DNA of 45,899 nucleotides from an uncultured Rhodospirillales bacterium (GCA_903856295.1 CAIOBP010000127.1:1-45899); one strand, 5' to 3'. Shown: positions 17,458 through 26,034, numbered from the stretch's first letter. Notes: generated from the sequence alone by a model not told the origin. Translations and numbers: made by a program.

Positions 17458-18618
17458 ATGCTGCCTGATGCCCATATCGCACTTTATATTCACTGGCCTT
17501 TTTGCCGGTCCAAATGTCCGTACTGCGACTTCAACAGCCACGTCGCGACGGGGATCGAGCAGCAACGCTGGCGCGCCGCCCTGCTCACCGAGCTGAATGC
17601 CCAAAAAGCCGGCACCGAGGGCCGCACCGTCACCTCGGTATTTTTCGGCGGCGGCACGCCCTCGCTGATGGCGCCGGCAACCGTGGCGGCGCTGCTGGAC
17701 GCCATCGCGGAATGCTGGACGCTGGCCCCCGATCTTGAGGTGACCCTGGAGGCCAACCCGACCTCGGCCGAGGCGGCGGGGTTCGCGGCGCTGCGGGCGG
17801 CGGGGGTCAACCGGCTGTCGCTGGGCGTGCAGGCGCTGAACGATGCCGACCTGCGCGCCCTCGGCCGAAACCACGACTCGGCCGAAGCCCTGGCGGCGCT
17901 GGGCTTGGCGGCGCGGACCTTTCCCCGGGTCTCCTTCGATCTGATTTACGCCCGCCCCGGCCAGACCGTGGCCGCCTGGACGGCGGAGCTGAGACAGGCG
18001 GCGGCGCTGGCGGCCGGGCACCTCTCGGTCTATCAGCTGACCCTCGAACCCGGCACCGCCTTTCACCGGCTGTCCGAACAAGGCGCCTTCGCCCTGCCCG
18101 AGGAAACCATCGCCGCCGATCTCTACGAAACCACCCAGGCGGTGCTGGAAGACGCCGGGCTGCCGGCCTACGAGATTTCCAATCACGCCCGCCCGGGCGA
18201 GGAATCGCGCCACAACCTGACCTACTGGCGCGGCGGCGACTGGCTGGGCATCGGCCCCGGCGCCCATGGCCGGCTGACCCGGCCCGGCGGCACCCGGTTA
18301 GCCCTCGCCAGCCTGCGCGCGCCGGCCGAATGGCTGGCGGCGGTCGAGGGCCGGGGCTGCGGCACCCTGCCGCCCGAAGCGCTCACCCCCGAGGAGCGGC
18401 TGACCGAGCGTCTGCTGATGGGGCTGCGCCTGAGCGAGGGCATCGCGCGCGCCGGCATCCGCGCCGAGTTCGGCCGCGACCTGCCCGAACTGCTGCCCGC
18501 CCGCGCCCTCGAACGGCTGCTGGCCGGCGGCTTCCTCAAGCTCGACGAGCGCGCCCTCGCCGCCACCCCGGCCGGACTTCAGCGTCTCGACGCCGTGCTG
18601 GCCGCCCTGACTATTTAG
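17458..18618 (+). CDS. hemW: Radical SAM heme chaperone HemW
   Basis: The product is a 386-residue HemN-family protein. The radical-SAM cysteines are Cys16, Cys20 and Cys23 (FCRSKCPYCDF). It has VFFGGGTPSLM, VTLEANPTS, NRLSLGVQALND and the C-terminal GIGPGAHGR motif. The length, and a Phe-containing CDF after the third Cys instead of the extra Cys of HemN, favour HemW, a heme-binding chaperone rather than coproporphyrinogen dehydrogenase. The ATG at 17458 has AGGA upstream. A composite palindrome follows the stop. Confidence 0.93.
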   Translation: MLPDAHIALYIHWPFCRSKCPYCDFNSHVATGIEQQRWRAALLTELNAQKAGTEGRTVTSVFFGGGTPSLMAPATVAALLDAIAECWTLAPDLEVTLEANPTSAEAAGFAALRAAGVNRLSLGVQALNDADLRALGRNHDSAEALAALGLAARTFPRVSFDLIYARPGQTVAAWTAELRQAAALAAGHLSVYQLTLEPGTAFHRLSEQGAFALPEETIAADLYETTQAVLEDAGLPAYEISNHARPGEESRHNLTYWRGGDWLGIGPGAHGRLTRPGGTRLALASLRAPAEWLAAVEGRGCGTLPPEALTPEERLTERLLMGLRLSEGIARAGIRAEFGRDLPELLPARALERLLAGGFLKLDERALAATPAGLQRLDAVLAALTI

Positions 18619-18622
18619 TTTT

Positions 18623-18671
18623 AGAGCGTGATTCACACATTGACTGATCGCAGTCAAAGTGATCACGCTCT
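18623..18671. repeat. Composite 49-bp palindrome after hemW
   Basis: The outer arms AGAGCGTGAT (18623-18632) and ATCACGCTCT (18662-18671) are perfect complements. The inner arms TTGACT (18640-18645) and AGTCAA (18652-18657) are also perfect, and CAC/GTG lies between them. This cruciform-like shape resembles dispersed palindromic or MITE-like elements of alphaproteobacteria. It may also end hemW transcription, although no T-run follows. Confidence 0.75.
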
Positions 18672-18752
18672 GACTAAGGGCTTGGTGCGCCGGGGCGGGA
18701 TCGGCTATGGTGGGCGCCCTTCCCCGGAACAGCCACGGCGACACCTCATCCC

Positions 18753-19727
18753 ATGGGCCAAATGGAACCCCGGCCGGCATCCGCGCCGCCGCGCACCGAC
18801 TGGACGGTCGACGAATTGCTGGCGATCTACGAGACGCCGCTGCTCGACCTGATCGACCACGCCAGCCGCGTGCATCGCGAGCATCACGATCCGCGCGCCA
18901 TCCAGCGCGCCAGCCTGTTTTCGATCAAGACCGGCGGCTGTCCCGAGGATTGCGGCTACTGCCCGCAATCGGCCCACCATGCCGAGGTCAAGCTGACCCG
19001 CGACAAGATCATGGACCCGGCCCAGGTGGTCGGTGCGGCGCGGGAGGCCAAGGCGGCCGGCGCCTCGCGCTTCTGCATGGGCGCGGCATGGCGGGAAGTG
19101 CGCGATGGCGCCGAGTTCGACGCCGTGGTCGAGATGGTGCGCGGCGTCAACGCCATGGGCATGGAGTCCTGCGTCACCCTCGGCATGCTCAAGCCCCACC
19201 AAGCCGAGCGGCTGGCCGAGGCCGGGCTCACCGCCTACAACCATAACCTCGACACCAGCCCCGAGTTTTATGGCCGGATCATCGGCACCCGCTCCTACCA
19301 GGACCGGCTCGACACCCTCGCCGTGGTGCGCGGCGCCGGGATCAAGCTGTGCTGCGGCGGCATCATCGGCATGGGCGAGAGCAACCGCGACCGCGCGGCG
19401 CTGCTCCAGATGCTGGCGGCCCAGACCCCCCACCCGGACAGCGTGCCGATCAACACCCTGGTGCCGGTGCCGGGCACGCCGATGGCCGAACGGCCGCCGG
19501 TCGAGCCGCTGGAACTGGTGCGCATGGTGGCCACCGCCCGCATCGCCATGCCCAACGCCCAGGTCCGGCTCTCCGCCGGCCGGCGCGATCTCTCGCCCGA
19601 GGCCCAGGTGCTGTGCTTCCTGGTCGGGGCCAACTCGATCTTCGCCGGCGACCACCTGCTGACCACGCCCAATTGCGAGGAAGATGCCGACACCGCGCTG
19701 TTGCGGGCGATCGGCGCCCACCCCTGA
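18753..19727 (+). CDS. bioB: Biotin synthase
   Basis: BioB inserts sulfur into dethiobiotin. The 324-residue product has the radical-SAM cysteines Cys63, Cys67 and Cys70 ([13 protein letters not shown]), followed by AHHAEV. It has [13 protein letters not shown], the auxiliary-cluster Arg region [14 protein letters not shown], and the conserved [13 protein letters not shown]. An ATG three codons downstream is an alternative start. No other bio genes are in the window, and no BioR-type palindrome was found upstream. rlmB follows after 24 bases. Confidence 0.97.
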   Translation: MGQMEPRPASAPPRTDWTVDELLAIYETPLLDLIDHASRVHREHHDPRAIQRASLFSIKTGGCPEDCGYCPQSAHHAEVKLTRDKIMDPAQVVGAAREAKAAGASRFCMGAAWREVRDGAEFDAVVEMVRGVNAMGMESCVTLGMLKPHQAERLAEAGLTAYNHNLDTSPEFYGRIIGTRSYQDRLDTLAVVRGAGIKLCCGGIIGMGESNRDRAALLQMLAAQTPHPDSVPINTLVPVPGTPMAERPPVEPLELVRMVATARIAMPNAQVRLSAGRRDLSPEAQVLCFLVGANSIFAGDHLLTTPNCEEDADTALLRAIGAHP

Positions 19728-19751
19728 GAGCCGCCCGGAAAGGCCCCACCC

Positions 19752-20540
19752 GTGAGCCATAAAATCAAAGGCCCGCCCCGGGGTCCGAAGGGACCGCGCA
19801 CGCTCTGGCTGTTCGGCCTGCACGCGGTGGCGGCGGCGCTGCTCAACCCCAACCGCGAGGTCCGGCGGTTGCTGCTGACCCCGGCCGGGCTGGAGGCGCT
19901 GCAAGGCATCCTCGCCCAGGCCAAGGCCGAGGGGCTGAACCGCCCGCAACCCAACTCGGTCGGCCGCAACGAGCTGGAAAAGCAGCTGCCCCCCGGCGCC
20001 GTCCATCAGGGTGCGGCGGTGGAGGTCGACCCGCTGGAGGAGGTCGATCTCGAAGACATCACCGGCCTGCCCGAAGAGGAGCGTCCGGGCGCGGTGGTGG
20101 TGCTCGATCAGGTCACCGATCCTCACAATGTCGGCGCCATCCTGCGCTCGGCGGCGGCCTTCGGCGCCGGCGCGGTGATCGTCACCGAGCGCAATGCCCC
20201 CGAAACCACCGGCACCCTGGCCAAGAGCGCCTCGGGCGCCGCCGATGTCGTGCCGCTGATCCGGGTGACCAATCTGGCGCGGGCGCTCGGCGATCTGCAA
20301 CAGGCCGGCTATTGGTGCGTCGGGCTCGACGAGGCCGGCAAGCGCACCTTGGCCGAACTCGACCTGACCGGGCGTGTGGCCATCGTGCTCGGGGCCGAAG
20401 GCGCCGGGCTGCGCCGGCTGACCCAGGAACGCTGCGACGATCTCGCCCGCCTGCCCACCGGCGGACCGGTCGGAACCCTCAATGTCTCCAATGCCGCCGC
20501 CGTGGCGCTTTATGAGTGGGCGCGGGTGCGCAAGCGGTGA
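19752..20540 (+). CDS. rlmB: TrmH-family rRNA 2'-O-methyltransferase (RlmB-like)
   Basis: This SpoU-class enzyme uses SAM to methylate a ribose 2'-OH; the closest family methylates G2251 of 23S rRNA. The 262-residue product has an N-terminal substrate-binding part (LFGLHAVAAALLNPNREV) and a C-terminal trefoil-knot domain. The three motifs are LDQVTDPHNVGAILRSAAAF, VLGAEGAGLRRLTQE and VGTLNVSNAAAVALYE. The start is GTG with GGAAAGG upstream. The gene overlaps or abuts the protease gene. The exact RNA target is inferred from the family. Confidence 0.93.
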   Translation: MSHKIKGPPRGPKGPRTLWLFGLHAVAAALLNPNREVRRLLLTPAGLEALQGILAQAKAEGLNRPQPNSVGRNELEKQLPPGAVHQGAAVEVDPLEEVDLEDITGLPEEERPGAVVVLDQVTDPHNVGAILRSAAAFGAGAVIVTERNAPETTGTLAKSASGAADVVPLIRVTNLARALGDLQQAGYWCVGLDEAGKRTLAELDLTGRVAIVLGAEGAGLRRLTQERCDDLARLPTGGPVGTLNVSNAAAVALYEWARVRKR

Positions 20541-21577
20541 CCAAAGCGGTGACCACCGCACGACCGCAAAGGAAGGCCAGGGCGCTGCCCTGGACCCGCC
20601 AAAGGCCGGGGGCCTTTGGAAACCTTTTTTACGCTCTTGCGCTGGTGCTGCTTCTGGGAAGTGGGGGGGCGGGGGCGGGGACGCCGTTCGAGGTCAATGC
20701 CCTTGAGTATCCCTGGAGCGCCATCGGCCGGCTCAACATGGCCGGGCGCGGTCATTGCAGCGGCACCCTGGTCAGCGAACGCCACGTTCTGACCGCCGCG
20801 CACTGCCTCTACGACGCGAAACGCAAGCGCAGGTACCAACTGGATGAACTGCACTTCGTCGCCGGCTACCAGCGCGGCGAATTCCCGTTCCACGCCCGCG
20901 TGAAGGCCGCCGCCCAGGCCGATAATTTCGGCGATGACAGCCGGGTCGTCTACGACAGCGACTGGGCGCTGCTGGAACTGAGCGAACCGCTCGGCCGCCA
21001 AACCGGCTGGCTGGGCATCCTGCCGCTGTCCCCCCAGACCCTGGAGCGCGTCCGCCAATCCGGCGCCGCGGTAGTGCTGGCCGGCTACCGCTCCGACCGC
21101 TCCCAGGTCCTGACCATCGACAAGGGCTGCGCGATTCGCGGCTTTGTCGAAACCAGCCGAATGTTCGTCCACTACTGCGAGCCGGTCCACGGCGACTCGG
21201 GCGGACCGGTGCTGGCCTTCCTCAACGGCGAGGCGCGGGTGATCGGGGTGACCACCATCTCGCTCTCCGGCCCCGGCGAGCACTACGGCGGCGCCATCGC
21301 CACCTCGATTCTGACCGAAGGCCGGGACTGGCCCAAGGCGACGGCGGCGATCAAAGCCGAGGGCTTCGTGCCGGCCTTCAGCGGCCATCCGCCGCCGCCG
21401 GGCAGCGCCGCCGCCGCGACTCCGGCGGCAACCGTGGCCCGCCTGCTGAATCTGAGCGCTCCGGAGAGCGAGCGCGGCCTTGCGACCGCGATCGCGGTCG
21501 TCGAACGCACACGTGGCCTGCCGGTAACCGGAGCGCCCTCGGTCGGCGTGCTGGGAACATTACTGGAAAGCCGCTGA
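20537..21577 (+). CDS. Secreted trypsin-like serine protease
   Basis: This is a chymotrypsin-fold (S1) protease. The triad can be seen as His in VLTAAHCLYD, Asp in YDSDWALLEL and Ser in VHGDSGGPVL. A hydrophobic segment (NLFYALALVLLLGSGGAGAG) is a plausible signal peptide, so the enzyme is probably periplasmic or secreted. A ~90-residue Pro/Ala-rich tail follows the protease domain. The start is uncertain: GTG at 20537 overlaps the rlmB stop, and GTGs at 20516 and 20549 are possible. All candidate starts place a palindromic repeat (20577-20619) inside the N-terminal coding sequence, so the n-region is built from repeat DNA. Confidence 0.85.
   Translation: MTKAVTTARPQRKARALPWTRQRPGAFGNLFYALALVLLLGSGGAGAGTPFEVNALEYPWSAIGRLNMAGRGHCSGTLVSERHVLTAAHCLYDAKRKRRYQLDELHFVAGYQRGEFPFHARVKAAAQADNFGDDSRVVYDSDWALLELSEPLGRQTGWLGILPLSPQTLERVRQSGAAVVLAGYRSDRSQVLTIDKGCAIRGFVETSRMFVHYCEPVHGDSGGPVLAFLNGEARVIGVTTISLSGPGEHYGGAIATSILTEGRDWPKATAAIKAEGFVPAFSGHPPPPGSAAAATPAATVARLLNLSAPESERGLATAIAVVERTRGLPVTGAPSVGVLGTLLESR
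20577..20630 (+). repeat. Paired palindromes with terminator-like tail
   Basis: CCAGGGC (20577-20583) pairs with GCCCTGG (20587-20593). CCAAAGGCC (20599-20607) pairs with GGCCTTTGG (20611-20619) around GGG, and AAACC plus six T follow. The sequence resembles a repeat seen between genes of Rhodospirillales (recalled). It could terminate rlmB transcription while also being translated as the start of the protease. Confidence 0.7.
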
Positions 21578-21851
21578 TCCACAACCCGCTCCCCGCCGGA
21601 TTCCCAGCCCCGAGCGCAAAAGTAGTGGACTCCACCCCGGCTGTATGATATGTATTCAGTATATCGGTGTCAGAAGGCACCGTCATCATGGAGAAGTCCA
21701 ATGCTCGCAGACTTTGCGTCCGGCATGCCGTTCGGCGTTGTCTCTGGCAGGATGCTCTCCCCGGCTCGGGGGGGCGTCGGCAGGTTCGCGTCCCCGCTGG
21801 AACCCCGCTCCTGGCGAGCGGTAGTCTCCTTTAGAAGCAGAGGGACGTCAC

Positions 21852-22256
21852 ATGACTGACCTGAAATCGAACATCGGGGTCGGCCCGCCCGGTGCGGGCT
21901 ATGCTGCTCCGCCACCACCGCCGCCGCCCCCACAGGCGCCTGCCCGTGCCACGACCGCGTCGCCCCCGGCGACTCCGGCAGCCCCGAATGGCCCCCAGGC
22001 CAACGGGCAGGCTGGAGCCACCCAGGACAGCACGGCTCCGCCGGCCGGCGCCACCCGTCCCGGTCATGGCACCGCCGCCAAGCCGAAGGGCGACGAGATT
22101 ACGGCCGGCTTTAACCCTTCGGTCACGATCGATCCGGATACTCACATTCTGGTGATGACCATTCGTTCGCCCGAGGGAGATACGCTCCGCCAGATGCCCA
22201 ACCCGCACGCGCTGGCAGCCTACAAGGCCAGCGAAAAGAAGCGCGGCGGGGCCTGA
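21852..22256 (+). CDS. FlaG-like protein with Pro/Ala-rich N-terminus
   Basis: The 134-residue product has a disordered first part with eight consecutive prolines (about 21-28) and then Ala/Pro/Gly-rich sequence. The folded C-terminal part (SVTIDPDTHILVMTIRSPEG followed by DTLRQMPNPHALAAYKASE) has the pattern of FlaG domains: a beta hairpin and then 'RQ-P' and a helix. FlaG affects flagellar filament length in other bacteria; its role here is inference. The ATG has AGAGGGA upstream. No flagellar genes adjoin it. The 274-base spacer before it is partly AT-rich (GATAT...ATATC at 21648-21666) but I see no gene there. Confidence 0.5.
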   Translation: MTDLKSNIGVGPPGAGYAAPPPPPPPPQAPARATTASPPATPAAPNGPQANGQAGATQDSTAPPAGATRPGHGTAAKPKGDEITAGFNPSVTIDPDTHILVMTIRSPEGDTLRQMPNPHALAAYKASEKKRGGA

Positions 22257-22498
22257 GAGCGGATCGTGTCGGCCGTGTCCCAGCGGCAGCGGTGGCTGTT
22301 CCGAGAGTCCTGCCCGCGACGCGTCTATTTGCAGGCGCGGGCGTTGCGCCTTCCACGTGCGGACCATGTGCGGAGGCAGGTCAGGGCGGATCGCGACAGG
22401 ACGGTATCGTTCAGCCGTGTGAATCCGCTCTGAGCACGAACAGGAAGAGCATTGCGCCGGTCATCCAGGATCGGGGAGTGCTCGAGGAGCCGAGGTCG

Positions 22499-23437
22499 AT
22501 GGGAGATGCGCCGCGCATCTCTGGTGTTGGTGAGCCAGCCGAGCGACAGCACGCTCCGGCTGCCGTTTGCGCGCCTCTCTGGAAGACCAGCAAACGATGG
22601 AGCGACGAGGACCTGTCGAGCCTCCACACGCTCCTCGAGCAAGAGCGTCCGGATCAAGACATCGCCAAGGCGCTGAACCGCACCAAGCGAGCGGTCCGCA
22701 CCATGATTTTGCGCCTGGGCGGCAAACATATCCGAACCGCCACCTGCGCCTGGAGCGCCGAGGAATGCCGACTCGCCCTGGACATGCACGCCCAGGGTGC
22801 GAGCTGCGCGGCGATCGCCGCCGCCCTGCCGGAACGCTCCGAACTCGCGGTGTTCCGCAAGCTGAGAGTGCTGGTCGGCGCCGCTCCCTTCGCCGACTCG
22901 CGCCGGGCCGCCAGACAGGCCGCCGCACCGCCGGAGTCGGTCACCGAGGCGCCCGCAGATCTGCCGCCGCCGGAGGAACCGCCGACCGTCGCCGCGTCGG
23001 TTCTGCCGGTCGCTGCCGCCCCGGTTCTGCCGGTTGCTGCTGCGCCGGTTCTGCCGGTCGCTGCCGCCCCGGTTCTGCCGGTTGCTGCCGCCCCGGTTCT
23101 GCCGGTTGCTGCCGCCCCGGCCCTGCCGGTCGCTGCCGCCCCGGCCCTGCCGGTTGCTGCCAACGAGCCCGGCCTGCCGCCCTGGTTTCCCCAGCCCCGC
23201 GCCGCCCCCTGCATGGAGCCGGTCACGGCCTCGGTCGATACCATGGTGCGCTGGCTGCGCTCGCGGGACTTCATGGTCCTGAGAAAGAAAAACAGCTGGC
23301 AGGTGGACCAGCACGAGTTGCACAGCGACCTAGCGCTGGTCGACTTCGTCAATGTCCGCCGCGCCCGACTCCGCATGCCCGCCTTCATCCTGCCTCCTTC
23401 CGAGCGGGAAGACCGGGCGTTCGGCATCGCCGGCTGA
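22499..23437 (+). CDS. Two SANT/GcrA-like domains plus conserved C-terminal domain (paralogue A)
   Basis: The ATG at 22499 is chosen because GAGGAG lies 9 bases upstream; the frame stays open earlier without a good start. The 312-residue product has two tandem tri-helical domains. The first begins RWSDEDLSSLHTLLEQ and includes NRTKRAVRTMILRLGG. The second begins WSAEECRLALDMHAQ and includes AIAAALPERSELAVFRKL. Such domains usually bind DNA, as in GcrA and SANT/Myb proteins. A linker of seven VLPVAAAP-like octapeptides follows. The C-terminal domain (about 240-300) contains VRWLRSRDFMVL and WQVDQHELHSD. The same three-part design occurs in the gene at 30869. Function unknown; a nucleic-acid-binding regulator is the best guess. 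Confidence 0.8.
   Translation: MGDAPRISGVGEPAERQHAPAAVCAPLWKTSKRWSDEDLSSLHTLLEQERPDQDIAKALNRTKRAVRTMILRLGGKHIRTATCAWSAEECRLALDMHAQGASCAAIAAALPERSELAVFRKLRVLVGAAPFADSRRAARQAAAPPESVTEAPADLPPPEEPPTVAASVLPVAAAPVLPVAAAPVLPVAAAPVLPVAAAPVLPVAAAPALPVAAAPALPVAANEPGLPPWFPQPRAAPCMEPVTASVDTMVRWLRSRDFMVLRKKNSWQVDQHELHSDLALVDFVNVRRARLRMPAFILPPSEREDRAFGIAG
23000..23161 (+). repeat. 24-bp tandem repeat, ~7 units, coding for VLPVAAAP
   Basis: Units of the form GTTCTGCCGGTCGCTGCCGC plus CCCG start at 23000, 23024, 23048, 23072, 23096, 23120 and 23144 (the last one partial). Only two silent or conservative positions vary (GTC/GTT, GTT/GCC). The period is a multiple of three, so copy-number change keeps the frame and only alters linker length. 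Confidence 0.92.
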
Positions 23438-23469
23438 CCCGGCCCCCGGACGCGCCCAAGACCATCTCT

Positions 23470-23515
23470 GGCGGACACGCCGGGGGCGCGGGGGCGGACA
23501 CGCCGGAAGCGCGGG
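23470..23515. repeat. Two 23-bp direct repeats between convergent genes
   Basis: The unit GGCGGACACGCCGG plus GGGCGCGGG (23470-23492) is repeated at 23493-23515 with two changes. Each copy contains a GGCG-GACA-CGCC mini-hairpin. It fills much of the 86-base gap between the stops of paralogue A and the collagen-like gene. Confidence 0.7.
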
Positions 23516-23523
23516 GCCGCTGG

Positions 23524-25689
23524 TCAGTAGCCGTTGGTGGCAAACGCCGCCGTTGGCGGCGTGAACGTCGCACCGTAGCGGCAAACGCCCTTGGTGATGC
23601 GGAAATGGGCGAGTTGTCCGGTGAAATAACTGACGCCATTGAAGCGGGAGCCGATGTGCAGACCGCCATCGCTCAGGTTGGCCGTGTTGACCGTCGCCGA
23701 CGTGCCGAGCGTGCCGTCGATGAAGACCATCTGCTTGGTGCCAAGACGGGATATCGCCAGATGATGAAAAGTATTCAGGCTCACCGCCACACCCGTCATG
23801 TCACCCGGCAAGTTGCCGACCACGATTTGTGACGACGTGTTGAGGTAGGCATAAATCCCGGTATTGTCCTCGCCCGTCCTGGTATCGAAGATAAAGGCGG
23901 TCGAGGCGGCGCTGGTTGGCCTGATCCACATTTCAATGGTAAAGTCTCCGGCGAATTTTATCGCATCGCCGGGAGACGCCACGTTCAGAGTGCTGCTTGA
24001 CCCGTTGAACTGTATCGAATAGGGCGTGTATTTGGCATAGGTATTGCTGTACGTGATCGCGTTGCTGGTGACGCTCAGCCCGCTCCAACTGGTGTCGTTG
24101 GCACTGTTGTTGCCGGCGATCAGGCCGCTGACCAGATACCAGAACTGGTCGCCCGCGCCGCCCGCGCCGCCCGAGGGGCCGGTGAGGTTGCCGATCGCGC
24201 TGCCCCAGGCGCCCGCCGCCTTGGCATAGACATCGCCGTTGGCGGTGTTCAGATAGTAATCGCCGTTGACCCCACTCCCTGCGGATGGCACACCCGAACC
24301 GCTGTACCACGCCGAACCGGCGGCACCCGCCGCGCCGGCGGCTCCGGTGGCGCCCGTGGAACCGGTGGCGCCGGTCGCCCCTTTGATGCTGCCGACCGCA
24401 CTGCCCCAGGCGCCCGCCGCCTTGGTATAGACATCTCCGGTTGCGGTGTTCAGATAGGAGTCGCCGTTGAGTCCGGTCCCGGCCGAGGGCGCGCCCGAAC
24501 CGCTGTACCACGCCGAACCGGCGGCACCGGCCGAACCGGCGGCGCCCGTGGCGCCGGTTGCCCCCTTGATGCTGCCGACCGAACCGCCCCAGGCGCCCGC
24601 GACCTTGGTGTAGACATCGCCGGTCGCGGTGTTCAGATAGGAATCGCCATTGACCCCGGTCCCGGCCGAGGGCGCGCCCGAACCGCTGTACCACACCGAG
24701 CCGGCGGCACCGGCCGAACCGGTGGCGCCCGTGGCTCCGGTGGCGCCGGCCGCCCCTTTGATGCTGCCGACCGCGCTGCCCCAGGCGCCGGCGGCCTTGG
24801 CGTAGACATCGCCGGTCGCGGTGTTCAGATAGTAGTCGCCATTGACCCCGGTCCCGGCCGAGGGCGCGCCCGCGCCGTTGTACCAGGTCGCTCCGGGAGA
24901 CCCGCTGCCGGATGGCCCCTGGGGACCGCGAATGTTGCCAACCGCCGCACCCCAGGACCCGGAAGCCTTGGTGTAGACGTCGCCGGTCGCGGTGTTCAGA
25001 TAGAAATCACCATTGGCGCCCAGCCCCGAGGACGGCGCGCCGCTGCCCTCCAGCCACTGGGACCCGGCGGACCCGGCGCTGCCGGCAGCCCCGGTGGCCC
25101 CCGTCGCACCCGTGGCCCCGGCCGCGCCCTTGAGATTGGCGATCGCGCTGCCCCAGCCTCCGGCGGTTTTGACGAAAACGTCGCCGCTGGTCAGGTTGAG
25201 AGAGTAGTCGCCGCTGACCCCGGTTCCGGAAGCGGGCGCGCCGGCACCGCTGTACCAGACCGAACCCGGCGTGCCGGCCGGACCGCGCGGCCCGACGCCA
25301 CCACCGCCGCCACCGCCGCCGGACCCCGGAGCGTAAGCGGCCAGGGTATAGGCGACGCAGCGCCACGCCCCCGCGCCCTCGCTGACAAAGATCGCGAGAT
25401 CGTCGGCCGCGGTCGTGATGTCGGAGCCGCCGGGCAAAATCAGCGTCGCGGCGTTGTGAACCAGCGTCACCGCCCCGGCGAAGCGCACGACCCGCTCGGC
25501 CCCCGCCGGAGCCGTGCCCAACGCCGAGACCGAAACGCCGTTCCCCGTCAGCGTCAGATAATTGCCGGTGGCACCGCCGAGATCGCTGGTCGGAGCCGCC
25601 GCGAGATCCGCGCCCTTGACCAGATTGAGCGCGCCCGCGACGCCGCCGACGAACGGTGTCAGGCCGTGACCAATAGTGATGATCGTCAT
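23524..25689 (-). CDS. Collagen-like modular tail-fibre-type protein with LamG-like end
   Basis: The product has 721 residues. Residues 1-120 resemble a phage or particle attachment domain (GHGLTPFVGGVAGALNLVKG; LILPGGSDITTAADDLAIFV). Residues 143-513 are six modules of 55-67 residues. Each has a WYSGSGAPSAGTGVNGD-type core, then YLNTATGDVYTKAAGAWG, and then Gly-x-y collagen-like triplets (GATGATGAAG). Residues 530-721 look like a LamG/concanavalin-type jelly roll (FTIEMWIRPTSAASTAFIFD; GGLHIGSRF). There is no signal peptide. A small phage-type gene lies 6 bases upstream. It may be a tail fibre or a surface adhesin carried by a domesticated phage cassette. Confidence 0.8.
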   Translation of the reverse strand: MTIITIGHGLTPFVGGVAGALNLVKGADLAAAPTSDLGGATGNYLTLTGNGVSVSALGTAPAGAERVVRFAGAVTLVHNAATLILPGGSDITTAADDLAIFVSEGAGAWRCVAYTLAAYAPGSGGGGGGGGVGPRGPAGTPGSVWYSGAGAPASGTGVSGDYSLNLTSGDVFVKTAGGWGSAIANLKGAAGATGATGATGAAGSAGSAGSQWLEGSGAPSSGLGANGDFYLNTATGDVYTKASGSWGAAVGNIRGPQGPSGSGSPGATWYNGAGAPSAGTGVNGDYYLNTATGDVYAKAAGAWGSAVGSIKGAAGATGATGATGSAGAAGSVWYSGSGAPSAGTGVNGDSYLNTATGDVYTKVAGAWGGSVGSIKGATGATGAAGSAGAAGSAWYSGSGAPSAGTGLNGDSYLNTATGDVYTKAAGAWGSAVGSIKGATGATGSTGATGAAGAAGAAGSAWYSGSGVPSAGSGVNGDYYLNTANGDVYAKAAGAWGSAIGNLTGPSGGAGGAGDQFWYLVSGLIAGNNSANDTSWSGLSVTSNAITYSNTYAKYTPYSIQFNGSSSTLNVASPGDAIKFAGDFTIEMWIRPTSAASTAFIFDTRTGEDNTGIYAYLNTSSQIVVGNLPGDMTGVAVSLNTFHHLAISRLGTKQMVFIDGTLGTSATVNTANLSDGGLHIGSRFNGVSYFTGQLAHFRITKGVCRYGATFTPPTAAFATNGY
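24151..25263 (-). repeat. Six ~180-bp repeat modules in the collagen-like gene
   Basis: The modules encode 67, 57, 64, 61, 67 and 55 residues. Modules 3 to 6 are nearly identical at the protein level in their cores, while the number of GAT/GAA collagen triplets differs. This pattern suggests recent duplication or recombination between modules. Confidence 0.85.
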
Positions 25690-25695
25690 GGCCGT

Positions 25696-26034
25696 TTACT
25701 CCTTCTCGGAAATGTAGAGGGTGCAATCGCTATCGGCCCGCAACGCCGCCAGATAGCCATGACGGTCGCGCCCCTGAAGATCACCGCCCAGCGAAGCGTG
25801 GTAATAGGTGCCAGCCGGAAAGAAATGATCGGAGCTGGCGGCAACAACCGTCGCGTCGCCGCTGGAGAGAAAGACCGGACCGGTCGCGAAAATGCTGATC
25901 ACGCGGGTTTTGGCGTTGAACGGACCGACGCGGGTGCTGGTGGCTCCCACCGTCAAGACATGGGCGCCCGCAGGCATGAAGCGCAAAGCCGGAATGGGGT
26001 GGCCATTCTCGTCGGTCGGAAGCTGGGTGGACAT
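25696..26034 (-). CDS. Small phage-structural-type protein
   Basis: The ATG at 26034 gives a 112-residue product starting MSTQLPTDENGHPIPALRFM and ending ADSDCTLYISEKE. The pattern 'LP-DENG-PIP-LR ... VLTVGATSTRVGPF ... TLYISE' is familiar from short proteins encoded before tail fibres in phages and from phage-derived islands (recalled, family name uncertain). It has no signal peptide. It is 6 bases upstream of the collagen-like gene on the same strand, so the two are almost certainly co-translated and may form one particle or fibre. Confidence 0.6.
   Translation of the reverse strand: MSTQLPTDENGHPIPALRFMPAGAHVLTVGATSTRVGPFNAKTRVISIFATGPVFLSSGDATVVAASSDHFFPAGTYYHASLGGDLQGRDRHGYLAALRADSDCTLYISEKE

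Noticed and set aside
18672-18752. A BioR-type operator or other biotin-responsive site upstream of bioB.
   Set aside because: No TTATA/TATAA palindrome is present in the spacer.
21740-21851. A possible sigma-54 promoter (TGGCAGG...) before the FlaG-like gene.
   Set aside because: The second half of the consensus (TTGCA/T at the correct spacing) is missing.
22292-22498. A longer form of SANT paralogue A starting about 70 codons earlier.
   Set aside because: The upstream stretch has no match in paralogue B, and the ATG at 22499 has a clear GAGGAG ribosome binding site.
23000-23161. The regular 24-bp repeat looked at first like a CRISPR-type array.
   Set aside because: There are no spacers; the units are contiguous, in frame and coding.
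24151-25263. The ~180-bp modules were considered as a mobile or satellite repeat.
   Set aside because: They are protein-coding collagen-like modules within one continuous reading frame.
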